Numbered from the stretch's first letter, positions 9,641 through 18,817 are shown. The stretch: DNA of 35,238 nt from Bacteroidales bacterium (GCA_009784635.1 WRBG01000002.1:1-35238), one strand, 5' to 3'. A program made the numbers and translations. The notes: a model not told the origin generated them from the letters alone.

Positions 9641-9648
9641 CAAATATA
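9641..9648 (-). promoter_or_regulatory. Bacteroidetes -7 element (TATATTTG) for the hybrid histidine kinase
   Basis: Minus strand TATATTTG-TAGC-ATG(9636), same spacing as the partner response regulator. Confidence 0.6.
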
Positions 9649-9769
9649 GCAATAAATTATTTAAAGCGGGGAAATTTACGCAATATTCCACACATTTCTA
9701 CACTTGTCAAAACAAACGGAAATTACATAATTATTTAATATACAGCATATTTTTATGAAATCGAAAAAG

Positions 9770-9784
9770 TGGCACAGTCGTTGC
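9770..9784 (+). promoter_or_regulatory. Sigma-54 (-24/-12) promoter
   Basis: TGGCAC-AGTCG-TTGC: GG-N10-GC; close to TGGCACGN4TTGCW; intergenic, next to an NtrC-type activator/HK pair. Confidence 0.78.
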
Positions 9785-9795
9785 GTATTTACTTG

Positions 9796-9894
9796 AAAGA
9801 GTAATAAACCTAAATTTGAAAAAATAAACCTAAGTCGTTTTGTTGGATTTAAGCGCAGGGGTCGTTCGCAAAAAAGGGCGACCCCTTATTTATT
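9796..9894 (+). ncRNA. Candidate sigma-54-dependent small RNA (~100 nt)
   Basis: Begins 12 nt after the -12 element and ends in GGGGTCG(9858-9864)/CGACCCC(9879-9885) hairpin + TTATTTATT; no convincing ORF; contains two AATAAACCTAA copies. Confidence 0.5.
9858..9894 (+). terminator. Intrinsic-terminator-like hairpin
   Basis: 7-bp G/C-rich stem GGGGTCG/CGACCCC followed by TTATTTATT. Confidence 0.6.
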
Positions 9895-9915
9895 GACGGA
9901 TTTCATGTATATTTG
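9893..9915 (+). promoter_or_regulatory. Bacteroidetes housekeeping promoter for rsfS-ftsH-cdsA-psd
   Basis: TTG (9893-9895) and TATATTTG (9908-9915), directly after the hairpin. Confidence 0.5.
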
Positions 9916-9929
9916 CAGGCCATTTACAT

Positions 9930-10322
9930 ATGCTTATGACAAAACAAGAACACATTGCTGTCCAACAGCCGGCGCCTACTCATGATGAACTTAGAGTCAT
10001 TGCAGAAGCCATGCTCGACAAAAAGGCCCAACAGGTCTGCTCTTTGGACCTGCGTAAACCCGGAGCTTCTATCTGCGACTATTTTGTAATCTGTAACGCC
10101 GATTCCGGTACTCAAGTGGCGGCTATTGCCGAACACATAGAAGATAAGATGTACGCCCAATGCCGCCGTAGTCCCCGCCGCAGCCAAGGCAAGGAAAACG
10201 CTTTTTGGATTATTATGGACTACGGAGATATTGTGGTTCACATCTTTCAAACGACTTACCGGTTGTTTTACCGCTTAGAAGAACTCTGGGCCGATGCAGA
10301 AGTCAAACACTATACCGAATAA
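9930..10322 (+). CDS. rsfS: Ribosome silencing factor RsfS
   Basis: LDLRKPGASICDYFVICNADSGTQVAAIAEHIEDKM...WIIMDYGDIVVHIFQTTYRLFYRLEELWADA. Confidence 0.93.
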   Translation: MLMTKQEHIAVQQPAPTHDELRVIAEAMLDKKAQQVCSLDLRKPGASICDYFVICNADSGTQVAAIAEHIEDKMYAQCRRSPRRSQGKENAFWIIMDYGDIVVHIFQTTYRLFYRLEELWADAEVKHYTE

Positions 10323-10324
10323 TT

Positions 10325-12247
10325 ATGCCCAAACAAAATACCCCCCCTCCAAAGCCGACCAAAACTAATATACCCAAGCCCAATTATATGTGGATATATG
10401 CGGGTCTGCTTGCCATGTTGTTCTATATTTGGTTTAGCCATGACAGCAGTTCGCCGGTAAAAACCGAATGGTTAGTAGTAAAAGAGGTGATGATTCCCTT
10501 GGGAGATGTGGAAAAAGTAGTCTACATCAGCAATATAGGACAAGCTAATATCTACTTGAAGAAAGACAGGTTAGACAAATACGAGGAAGACAATATCCCC
10601 CAAAAGCCGCCCCATTTTTATTTTATTGTTCCGGGAAACTCGGATTTGGAAACCAAATTGGAAGAAGCGAGGGAACAGCTTGAACCGGACCTGCGGTTTG
10701 GGATAGAAGTGGATAAACAAAACAACTTTTTCAGTAATTTGCTCGACTGGTTGTTGTTGCCTATCTTGTTGATTGCGGTTTGGATTTTTATGTTCCGCCG
10801 TATGTCTCGGAGTATGGGCGGCGCGGGAGGCATGGGCGGAGGCATCTTCAGCGTAGGCAGGTCGCAGGCCAAACTGTTTGACAGAGACAATACCGGAAAG
10901 GTAAACTTTAAGGATGTGGCCGGATTGGAAGAAGCCAAGATAGAGGTGATGGAAATCGTAGACTTTCTCAAAAATCCCCAAAAATATACCAGTTTGGGCG
11001 GGAAAATCCCCAAAGGAGCCTTGTTGGTAGGCCCTCCGGGGACAGGCAAAACCTTGTTGGCAAAAGCCGTAGCGGGAGAAGCCAATGTTCCGTTCTTTTC
11101 CATTTCGGGCTCTGACTTTGTAGAGATGTTTGTGGGCGTGGGCGCTTCGCGGGTGAGAGACCTGTTTCGTCAAGCCAAAGAAAAAGCCCCCTGTATTGTG
11201 TTTATCGATGAAATTGACGCGGTAGGACGGGCACGCAGCAAAAACGCCGGGTTTACCTCAAACGATGAAAGGGAAAATACATTAAATCAATTGCTTACAG
11301 AAATGGATGGCTTTGGTTCCAACAGTGGAGTCATTATTTTAGCCGCCACCAACCGCGCCGATATTTTGGACAAGGCCCTCATGCGGGCGGGCCGCTTCGA
11401 CCGCCAAATCCACGTAGACTTGCCCGAACTCAAGGAACGGTTAGAAATATTTAAGGTACACCTGCGGGGACTCAAATTAATGGATGGTTTTGACATTGAG
11501 TTTTTGTCTAAGCAAACGCCGGGGTTTTCGGGGGCCGATATTGCCAACGTGTGCAACGAGGCCGCCTTGATTGCCGCCCGCAATGGCAAAAATTCGATTG
11601 AAAAACAAGACTTTTTAGACGCCATTGACCGGATTGTGGGGGGATTGGAACGGCGCAGCAAAATCATCAGTCCACAGGAAAAACGGACGATTGCTTTTCA
11701 CGAAAGCGGCCACGCCACCGTGAGTTGGATGCTTGAGAACGCCAATCCCCTGCTCAAAGTAACGATTATTCCAAGAGGCAGGTCCTTGGGCGCCGCTTGG
11801 TATCTGCCCGAAGAGCGACAGATTACCACTATGGAACAAATGCTCGACGAGATGGCTGCCGTCTTGGGCGGACGGGCGGCAGAAGAATTGGAAATCGGAA
11901 AAATCTCTACCGGAGCCATGAACGACTTAGAGAAAGTAACCAAACAGGCTTATGCCATGGTTGCCTATTTAGGTATGAGTAAAGAAATCGGCAACCTCTG
12001 CTTTTTTGATTCCTCGGAGGGGGCCGGTTATAACCTTACCAAGCCTTACAGCGAAAAAACGGCCGAACTCTTAGACGCCGAGGTCAAGAAATTGATTGAA
12101 GATTCCTACGCCCGTGCCCTCAATGTATTGAAAGAAAATCGGGAAGGCTTGGTTAAGTTGGCAGAATTGCTGTTGGAACGCGAGGTGATTTTTGCGGAAG
12201 ACCTCGAACATATTTTTGGCAAACGCAAAACATCGGCTCATGCTTAA
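10325..12247 (+). CDS. ftsH: ATP-dependent zinc metalloprotease FtsH
   Basis: GPPGTGKT Walker [14 protein letters not shown] region [25 protein letters not shown] zinc site; start moved to [11 protein letters not shown] after the rsfS stop. Confidence 0.97.
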   Translation: MPKQNTPPPKPTKTNIPKPNYMWIYAGLLAMLFYIWFSHDSSSPVKTEWLVVKEVMIPLGDVEKVVYISNIGQANIYLKKDRLDKYEEDNIPQKPPHFYFIVPGNSDLETKLEEAREQLEPDLRFGIEVDKQNNFFSNLLDWLLLPILLIAVWIFMFRRMSRSMGGAGGMGGGIFSVGRSQAKLFDRDNTGKVNFKDVAGLEEAKIEVMEIVDFLKNPQKYTSLGGKIPKGALLVGPPGTGKTLLAKAVAGEANVPFFSISGSDFVEMFVGVGASRVRDLFRQAKEKAPCIVFIDEIDAVGRARSKNAGFTSNDERENTLNQLLTEMDGFGSNSGVIILAATNRADILDKALMRAGRFDRQIHVDLPELKERLEIFKVHLRGLKLMDGFDIEFLSKQTPGFSGADIANVCNEAALIAARNGKNSIEKQDFLDAIDRIVGGLERRSKIISPQEKRTIAFHESGHATVSWMLENANPLLKVTIIPRGRSLGAAWYLPEERQITTMEQMLDEMAAVLGGRAAEELEIGKISTGAMNDLEKVTKQAYAMVAYLGMSKEIGNLCFFDSSEGAGYNLTKPYSEKTAELLDAEVKKLIEDSYARALNVLKENREGLVKLAELLLEREVIFAEDLEHIFGKRKTSAHA

Positions 12248-13070
12248 AACCCTTATCATACGTAGTCTGAGTGGATTGATATTCATGGCCGTCATGATAA
12301 CGGGACTGTTGCTGCATCCCACGCCCTACGTCCTGCTCATGATGCTGGTTACGGGTATCATGACCATGGAATACTTTCGCATGACATTGGGCAAACAACA
12401 TGCTTTTGCCCAATTTGCCGTCATTTTGGGAGGCTGGATGCTTTTTGCCCTCTTTTACTTATCAATGCGTTACCATATTCCGGCTGCATGGTTCCTCTTG
12501 CTGGTCTTGCCGCTCTCTACCGTATGGATTAGCCTGCTCTATCAAAAAAACGAGCAAGCCTACCAATCAGCTCCTTGGCTCTTTATCCCCTTGATTTACA
12601 TCGCGCTCCCATTTGCGCTAACCAATATCCTCGTATTTAATCAAATGGGTATCTTCTCCGGAAAGTTGTTGCTGGCTTTGTTTATCCTGCTTTGGGTCTC
12701 CGATGTGGGGGCTTATGTTTTTGGTATGGGTTTTGGGCAAAAGAACGGGCATAAGCTGTTTCCCCGCCTTTCTCCCAAAAAATCGTGGGAGGGTTTCTTT
12801 GGAGGCCTTGTCACCGCCCTTATCGCCGGCTACATCCTGCATCTTGTCCATTGGTTGCCTTATCATTGGATACACTGCCTTGTTTTGTCCTTGCTGCTGC
12901 ATGTTTGTGGGGTATGGGGCGACTTGGCTGAATCTCAACTCAAACGCTATTTTGGCCAAAAAGACTCGGGAAAAATCATGCCCGGCCACGGCGGCCTGTT
13001 AGACCGTTTTGACGGCGCGTTGCTCGCTTTTCCCGTTGCCATTGCCTACCTTAAACTTCTATCTATTTAA
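12240..13070 (+). CDS. cdsA: Phosphatidate cytidylyltransferase
   Basis: C-terminal CdsA signature SPKKSWEGFFGG...WGDLAESQLKRYFGQKDSGKIMPGHGGLLDRFDGAL; start at 12240 overlaps ftsH by 8 bp. Confidence 0.95.
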   Translation: MLKTLIIRSLSGLIFMAVMITGLLLHPTPYVLLMMLVTGIMTMEYFRMTLGKQHAFAQFAVILGGWMLFALFYLSMRYHIPAAWFLLLVLPLSTVWISLLYQKNEQAYQSAPWLFIPLIYIALPFALTNILVFNQMGIFSGKLLLALFILLWVSDVGAYVFGMGFGQKNGHKLFPRLSPKKSWEGFFGGLVTALIAGYILHLVHWLPYHWIHCLVLSLLLHVCGVWGDLAESQLKRYFGQKDSGKIMPGHGGLLDRFDGALLAFPVAIAYLKLLSI

Positions 13071-13076
13071 AAAACA

Positions 13077-13736
13077 ATGACTATACATAAAGAAGGATAC
13101 AAAATAGTGGCCATCGGTTTTACCGGATTGATTATTGCCGGATTGATGGTCTATTGGTTTCTCCATGCCGATTACCGGATTAGCTGGCCCCTTTATATGC
13201 TGCTGATGGGCATCGGCCTTTTTTTATTATTCTTTTTTCGCAAACCGAATCGCGCTTTTCATGTTGACCCAAAGGCAATCATCTCCCCTGCTGACGGCAA
13301 AATAGTCATCATTGAAAAAGTAGTCGAACAAGAATACCTCAAGGAGCACCGGATACAGGTCTCCGTTTTTATGTCGGTTTTTAACGTCCACGTAAATTGG
13401 TTTCCGGTCAGCGGCAGGATAGAATACGCCCGGCACCACAACGGCCATTTTCATGTGGCTTGGCATCCCAAATCCTCGGAACAAAACGAACGCACTACCG
13501 TAGTTATCAATCAAGGCGGCAAAAAAATACTCTTTAGGCAAATTGCCGGACTCATCGCCCGCCGGATTGTGAGTTACGCCAAGGTAGGCAAGGAAGTACC
13601 CCAATGCGGTCAAGCCGGATTTATCAAATTTGGCTCGCGGGTAGACCTGCTCCTGCCCTTAAACAGCAAAATCGCGGTAAAAAAGGGACAAAAGGTCAAA
13701 GGCGGCCAAACCGTCATTGCCTACTTAGCCGACTAA
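13077..13736 (+). CDS. psd: Phosphatidylserine decarboxylase family protein
   Basis: ISPADGKIV, FMSVFNVHVNWFPVSG, KFGSRVDLLLP (GS autocleavage site). Confidence 0.94.
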   Translation: MTIHKEGYKIVAIGFTGLIIAGLMVYWFLHADYRISWPLYMLLMGIGLFLLFFFRKPNRAFHVDPKAIISPADGKIVIIEKVVEQEYLKEHRIQVSVFMSVFNVHVNWFPVSGRIEYARHHNGHFHVAWHPKSSEQNERTTVVINQGGKKILFRQIAGLIARRIVSYAKVGKEVPQCGQAGFIKFGSRVDLLLPLNSKIAVKKGQKVKGGQTVIAYLAD

Positions 13737-13747
13737 GGATTGGGGAA
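13725..13747. repeat. Left copy of 23-bp perfect direct repeat TTAGCCGACTAAGGATTGGGGAA (psd 3' end)
   Basis: Identical to 16828-16850. Confidence 0.97.
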
Positions 13748-13758
13748 CGATTGCCGTT

Positions 13759-15063
13759 TTACTTTATCTCTTCAAAGACTACTCGGTGCTTACTGAGTTT
13801 TCTGCCATCAATGACGGTATCAGCCGTAACTACTTTCATGGTATACTTAGTAGTGTCATAGTTAAACTGTAGGTTGCCATCATCGCCCCTTTGAACATCC
13901 ACATCATCGGGAAATGATTTAAGAAAATTTTGCTCTTTAATCAGTTGTTCATTAATCCACTGTTCATTATTCAATAGATTACCTGTTACATCCTGCTTTC
14001 CTTGTGTTCCGCCCACTTGATTTTTTCCTACTGCTTTTTCTAATTCAAATAAGACCAAAGTTATATCCAAATCCGGAGTAGTCGCAATAGCCCACATTGT
14101 ACTATCATCGTCCGAAACACACAAGTAGCTGCATGGTATATCTAATGCATATTCTTTTACAAGAACGCCATTCCAGTCAAAAATGCGCAATATCTTGCCC
14201 TCAAAATTAGGGGTTATACCCTGTTCAAGAAATGTTTTGCCACTAAATATTGCATATACAAAGTTATCAGTGGCATAGGTCGCAATATATCCACGCTTTC
14301 CGTTTGCATTGTACGCCACGCCTCCATCGGATACTTCTTTGTACGAGGGATACTCATTTTCAATTTTAGCAATCGGTTTAATATTATTGTGTTCAATTTC
14401 ATAAAAATGAATGATTTCTCCTTGATAAGAAGAATAAACAAACTTGTTTTTTGACGGATTTGCAGCAAGCGTGCCTTGATATGCACTTGACCTAATTGCC
14501 AATTGGCGTTCACTGTTATCTTGATACGGGTATTCAAAAAAAGTATTAACCGGCGTGCCGGTTGAATCCGCTAATAAAAACATTCCTTCATCAAATGAAA
14601 GTCCAATATATTGATTGAATGATGTTTTAATTATTCGGGAGAGGCGCCCTTGAATTTTTATTGCCTTATCTATGGCTACTCCTTCATGCTCATTGGGAAT
14701 CCTAAATTCGTAATAAGTAGTTGACATCATATCCCATACTCCAACAGTTTGATTATTGAGGTATTGAATAGAATAGGGCATCAAAAATTCATTCGGCCCA
14801 CGTCCTTTGTTTCCAAAATGAAACAAAGTTTGCGATGACTCGGTTTGTTTTAAACAAAAGAAAGGTTGCATAGATGGGGCGTATTCTATCCCCACGATAT
14901 TGTCTTGAGAAAATGCAAGAAAGCCTCCAATACCAATGAAATGCTCACTCATGTCAATCGTTTGATGATTGAGTATGAGCATGGGGTCTGTCTGTTCATT
15001 ATTTGAACAGCTGCACAAAAAAAGGAAGCAAATAATCTGAATAAAAAATAATCTGTACTTCAT
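13759..15063 (-). CDS. 6-bladed beta-propeller (BF3164/TolB-like) lipoprotein
   Basis: Start at MKYRLFFIQIICFLFLCSCSNN (lipobox); FGNKGRGPNEFLMPYSIQYL is typical of Bacteroidales propeller lipoproteins. Confidence 0.75.
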   Translation of the reverse strand: MKYRLFFIQIICFLFLCSCSNNEQTDPMLILNHQTIDMSEHFIGIGGFLAFSQDNIVGIEYAPSMQPFFCLKQTESSQTLFHFGNKGRGPNEFLMPYSIQYLNNQTVGVWDMMSTTYYEFRIPNEHEGVAIDKAIKIQGRLSRIIKTSFNQYIGLSFDEGMFLLADSTGTPVNTFFEYPYQDNSERQLAIRSSAYQGTLAANPSKNKFVYSSYQGEIIHFYEIEHNNIKPIAKIENEYPSYKEVSDGGVAYNANGKRGYIATYATDNFVYAIFSGKTFLEQGITPNFEGKILRIFDWNGVLVKEYALDIPCSYLCVSDDDSTMWAIATTPDLDITLVLFELEKAVGKNQVGGTQGKQDVTGNLLNNEQWINEQLIKEQNFLKSFPDDVDVQRGDDGNLQFNYDTTKYTMKVVTADTVIDGRKLSKHRVVFEEIK

Positions 15064-15090
15064 GGGTATGGTGTTTTGGTCTATCATAAT

Positions 15091-15124
15091 AGGTTGTATG
15101 ACGAATGACTTCGCCATACAACCT
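15091..15124 (-). promoter_or_regulatory. Near-perfect long hairpin between the NVEALA peptide gene and the propeller gene
   Basis: AGGTTGTATG (15091-15100)/CATACAACCT (15115-15124), inner CGAA-TGAC-TTCG; no U-tract. Confidence 0.7.
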
Positions 15125-15148
15125 TTCTAACCAGTTAGTAGTATCGGT

Positions 15149-15397
15149 TTAGATATAAACCCGATAACCCGTATCAAATATGGGACCAAATTGAACACAA
15201 ATTACTGGCATGGGATAAAAAGTACAGTAAAACCACCCATCGCTATCATCGTCATTGTCATTAGGGTCATCAGCCAATGCTTCTATATTTGCCAGCATTG
15301 CATCCGAAAACTTATCCGATGAGTTAAGTCCTACATTAAATGCAGCTACGGCTGCAATTACTAAAGCGGCGATTCCGCCTAAGATTTTCTTTTTCAT
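15149..15397 (-). CDS. NVEALA-domain small exported peptide (82 aa)
   Basis: MKKKILGGIAALVIAAVAAFNVGLNSS...LANIEALADDPNDNDDDSDGWFYCTFYPMPVICVQFG...: N-terminal hydrophobic signal plus N(V/I)EALA motif. Confidence 0.85.
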   Translation of the reverse strand: MKKKILGGIAALVIAAVAAFNVGLNSSDKFSDAMLANIEALADDPNDNDDDSDGWFYCTFYPMPVICVQFGPIFDTGYRVYI

Positions 15398-15445
15398 AAT
15401 ATTGTGATTTATAGTTTATTTAAAAATATTGTTTTTATAAGTTTT

Positions 15446-16336
15446 TTACTCGTATACGCTTCCGTTTATCGTCAATTTGAAGGATGTTTCTTGTATATTA
15501 CAATAAACCTCAAGCGTTTTGCTGAAGTAGCCCGTTTCGTCGGGCGTCATTTCAATACGGACATTTGCTGTTTTTCCCGGTTCAATCGGACGCCTATCCC
15601 AATCAACATTTGCACATCCACAGGAAGTAGAAACGTGGAAAATGATTAATGGATAGCTTCCGGTATTCGTAACGGTGAAAACAGCAGGATTGGAACTGTC
15701 TTTTTGAATAGTCCCATAGTTATGCACCGATTTATCTACTTCGATAGTAGTAAGTATTGTCTGCTCTATGTCCTGTCCACCAATTTGTGATTTATACAAG
15801 TCCCAAATTTTCCGGTTTAATACCGGATTGCCAATCATTAGCACTTTATTATCTCTATCCAAAAGGAAGCACTGGTATTGCATCGCCTGCGGGAAATGAT
15901 TCAACCGATTAACTGTACCGTTAACGTCCATAAATACTGGATAGTCAAATTGGTTTCTTGCAAATAGAAAAACCATCTCGTTCACACTTTTAGGTTGGAA
16001 AAAAAGCAGAAATCCAACTTTTCCACGAAATAAACTGTCGGCTTCTTCCATCAATTGTTTCCACTCAAACAATTTCAATCGGCAATCGCTGCATCCCGCA
16101 GAGTCAACATACATTAGGATTTTAAATTCTTTATTGAAAAAATCATTGCAAAATCCCAACGGCGCTTCTTTACCTGATACATAGCATGGTATACTCTCTA
16201 TAAACAGGATTTCTTTTCCTGTCCATTCATTGACCATTTTTGCTATTTCATTCTGCTTTCTATTATCCTCGCAGGAACAAAGGGAACAAACGGCAATCAA
16301 TAGAAACCAGAACAATTGTTTTTGAGGTATAACCAT
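15446..16336 (-). CDS. Lipoprotein with thioredoxin-like region (CSDC) and C-terminal DUF1573 domain
   Basis: Lipobox AVCSLCSC; DSAGCSDCRLKLFEW; C-terminal NYGTIQKDSSNPAVFTVTNTGSYPLIIFHVSTSCGCANVDWDRRPIEPGKTANVRIEM. Confidence 0.85.
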   Translation of the reverse strand: MVIPQKQLFWFLLIAVCSLCSCEDNRKQNEIAKMVNEWTGKEILFIESIPCYVSGKEAPLGFCNDFFNKEFKILMYVDSAGCSDCRLKLFEWKQLMEEADSLFRGKVGFLLFFQPKSVNEMVFLFARNQFDYPVFMDVNGTVNRLNHFPQAMQYQCFLLDRDNKVLMIGNPVLNRKIWDLYKSQIGGQDIEQTILTTIEVDKSVHNYGTIQKDSSNPAVFTVTNTGSYPLIIFHVSTSCGCANVDWDRRPIEPGKTANVRIEMTPDETGYFSKTLEVYCNIQETSFKLTINGSVYE

Positions 16337-16406
16337 TTTGTTTTAATCGTTTGAGAAAATTTAGGAAAACACTCCCTTTGTTGGATTACGAAAATCTTCA
16401 TGTTTC

Positions 16407-16441
16407 TTGGCCGTTGCTGCAAGGGAGACAACAACGGCCAA
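16407..16441 (-). promoter_or_regulatory. Hairpin in leader of DUF1573/NVEALA operon
   Basis: TTGGCCGTTG (16407-16416) / CAACGGCCAA (16432-16441), perfect 10-bp stem. Confidence 0.6.
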
Positions 16442-16480
16442 TCTCTCAAAGTCATTCTTGCCCAACTGCCAAATATCAGG

Positions 16481-16497
16481 CGCGGCAAAAGGCCGCG
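16481..16497 (-). promoter_or_regulatory. GC-rich hairpin in the same leader
   Basis: CGCGGC-AAAAG-GCCGCG. Confidence 0.55.
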
Positions 16498-16640
16498 ACC
16501 TTACCAATATGCTACCCCGCTTCATTGTTCGAAAATAAAGCGGTGAAAAACGTGGGCCAAATACAACAATCCCCCTATCGGAATCAATGTGAAAGAACGC
16601 AAAAAGCCTGCATATAAAAATATGCAAGTATCTACGAATG

Positions 16641-16695
<55 letters not shown>

Positions 16696-16827
16696 AAGTC
16701 TACATTTTCAGCAACTTTCTTGCCGATTCTGTCAACATGCAGATATATTTTGAACTTTTTCATAATCCCTGCAAATCTATAAAAAAGTTTTATGACAACC
16801 AAAAAAACGTTTATGGAGGATGCCGGA

Positions 16828-16850
16828 TTAGCCGACTAAGGATTGGGGAA
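16828..16850. repeat. Right copy of 23-bp perfect direct repeat (pyrF 3' end)
   Basis: TTAGCCGACTAAGGATTGGGGAA, identical to 13725-13747. Confidence 0.97.
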
Positions 16851-17658
16851 GCAGGGCGCTCATTTTTTGGGTCATTTCCTTGGCCCGAAGGCCGGCGGCA
16901 TCGGCAAAGTGCCGGCTGTTGTCGGCAAAAATAATCCCACGAGACATATTGACTAACAGTCCGCAGGAATCATTCATTCCATTTTGGACTACCTCCTCCA
17001 AACTTCCTCCTTGGGCCCCTACTCCGGGCACCAATAGAAAATGTTCGGGAAGCAATGCACGCACCCTAACCAACTGTTGGGGATGGGTGGCTCCGACTAC
17101 AAACATCAGTTGCTCTTTGGCGCCAAGGGTGCAGCTCTTTTGGATTACTGCTTCATACAGGGGTTGTCCGTTGGCAAGGAGCTGAAGTTCAAAATCAGAG
17201 GCCCCGGAATTAGAGGTTAGGGCCAAGATAATCGTCCATTTTTCCTTGTATTCGAGAAAAGGAGTCAGTGAGTCCGTGCCCATATAGGGGGACAAAGTAA
17301 GCGCATCTACATTCATTTCCTCAAAAAAAGCCCGGGCATAATGTTTGGCCGTATTGCTTATATCGCCTCGCTTGGCGTCTGCAATAACCAATATATTGGG
17401 ATGGCGCTCACGAATATAGGATACAGTTTGGGATAATTGTGCCCAGCCGTTTGTGCCTTCTGCTTCGTAAAAAGCTGTGTTGAGCTTATAGGCTACGGCA
17501 TAAGCGGCTGTGGAGTCTATAACCTCCTTGTTGAACAAAAATAAGGCTTGGGGATGGAGTTGCAGATGGGCCGGCAGCAGCGACCGGTCGCTGTCGAGGC
17601 CCACGCATAAAAACGAACGCTTTAGGCCGATTTGTTCAACTAACTGATTATATGTCAT
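16828..17658 (-). CDS. pyrF: Orotidine-5'-phosphate decarboxylase (type 2)
   Basis: FLCVGLDSD, VIADAKRGDISNTAKHYARAFFE, LLVPGVGAQGG, VNMSRGIIFA. Confidence 0.95.
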   Translation of the reverse strand: MTYNQLVEQIGLKRSFLCVGLDSDRSLLPAHLQLHPQALFLFNKEVIDSTAAYAVAYKLNTAFYEAEGTNGWAQLSQTVSYIRERHPNILVIADAKRGDISNTAKHYARAFFEEMNVDALTLSPYMGTDSLTPFLEYKEKWTIILALTSNSGASDFELQLLANGQPLYEAVIQKSCTLGAKEQLMFVVGATHPQQLVRVRALLPEHFLLVPGVGAQGGSLEEVVQNGMNDSCGLLVNMSRGIIFADNSRHFADAAGLRAKEMTQKMSALLPQSLVG

Positions 17659-17731
17659 ATCTTATTTCTTCTATGCGCTCAATCCATTTTTGGTCGCCGG
17701 CTACCAACTTCGGCCGCCGTATTCCCCATGC

Positions 17732-18817
17732 TCATGCCTCGCTCTCCTTCAATCGTTCTGCATTCTCCGCAATTTGCAGTTGGTCAATTACTTCTTGAAT
17801 CGCCCCATCCATAAAAACCGGAAGGTTATACATGGTGTAGTTGATTCGGTGGTCGGTTACACGGCTTTGGGGATAATTGTAGGTGCGGATTTTAGCCGAG
17901 CGGTCTCCGGTGGAAACCATGGTTTTACGCTGGGAGGATATCTCGTTCAGATATTTTTCGTATTCCATATTGTAGAGCCGGGTACGCAATTCGGCCAAGG
18001 CCTTGTCGTAGTTTTTCAACTGGGATTTTTCGTCTTGACACTGTACCACTATGCCCGTGGGAATATGGGTTAGGCGAATGGCCGAATAGGTGGTATTTAC
18101 CGACTGCCCGCCCGGACCCGACGAGCAGAAAGTGTCTTTACGTATGTCTTTTTCGTTTAATTCAATATCGAACTCGTCCGCTTCGGGCAATACCGCCACA
18201 GAAGCCGCCGAGGTGTGTACCCTTCCTTGTGTTTCGGTCTGGGGCACGCGCTGCACGCGGTGTACCCCGCTCTCGTATTTCATTACTCCATATACTCCCG
18301 TACCCGAAATTTTGCAAATCACTTCTTTAAAGCCGCCGGAAGTGCCCTCGGAGGTGCCGGTTATTTCCATCTTCCACCCCCTGCGCTCCACAAATTTAGC
18401 ATACATTCTAAACAGGTCTCCCGCAAAAATAGAGGCTTCGTCGCCTCCGGTTCCGGCGCGGATTTCGAGGATGGCATTTTTGGCATCTTGAGGGTCGGTC
18501 GGAATCAGCAGCATCTTGATTTCTCCTTCCACGCCGGGGATGGCTTCCTCCAACAAAGCAATTTCTTCTTTAGCCATCTCCCTCATCTCCTCATCCTTTT
18601 CCACAGCCAATAACTCCTTGGCCGAAACAAGGTTATCCAACATCAGTTTATACTTTGCCCCCGCCGCCGCCAAAGGCTCCAATTCGCGATATTCCTTATT
18701 CAACGCCACATAACGCTTCATATCGGATACCACATCGGGCTGGGCCAACTGATTGGCAAGGTTTTCGTATTTGTCTTTCAGTCCCAGTAATTTATTTAAC
18801 AAACTGTTGTCGCTCAT
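17732..18817 (-). CDS. prfA: Peptide chain release factor 1
   Basis: EIRAGTGGDEASIFAGDLFRMY, SSGPGGQSVNTTYSAIRLTHIPTGIVVQCQDEKSQ. Confidence 0.97.
   Translation of the reverse strand: MSDNSLLNKLLGLKDKYENLANQLAQPDVVSDMKRYVALNKEYRELEPLAAAGAKYKLMLDNLVSAKELLAVEKDEEMREMAKEEIALLEEAIPGVEGEIKMLLIPTDPQDAKNAILEIRAGTGGDEASIFAGDLFRMYAKFVERRGWKMEITGTSEGTSGGFKEVICKISGTGVYGVMKYESGVHRVQRVPQTETQGRVHTSAASVAVLPEADEFDIELNEKDIRKDTFCSSGPGGQSVNTTYSAIRLTHIPTGIVVQCQDEKSQLKNYDKALAELRTRLYNMEYEKYLNEISSQRKTMVSTGDRSAKIRTYNYPQSRVTDHRINYTMYNLPVFMDGAIQEVIDQLQIAENAERLKESEA

Noticed and set aside
16440-16525. tRNA-like fragment on the minus strand (GGGGTAGCATATTGGTAAGGTCGCGGCCTTTTGCCGCG...)
   Set aside because: The D-arm/anticodon-arm resemblance is not followed by a TTCRANNC T-loop or a closing acceptor stem, so I treat it as leader hairpins.
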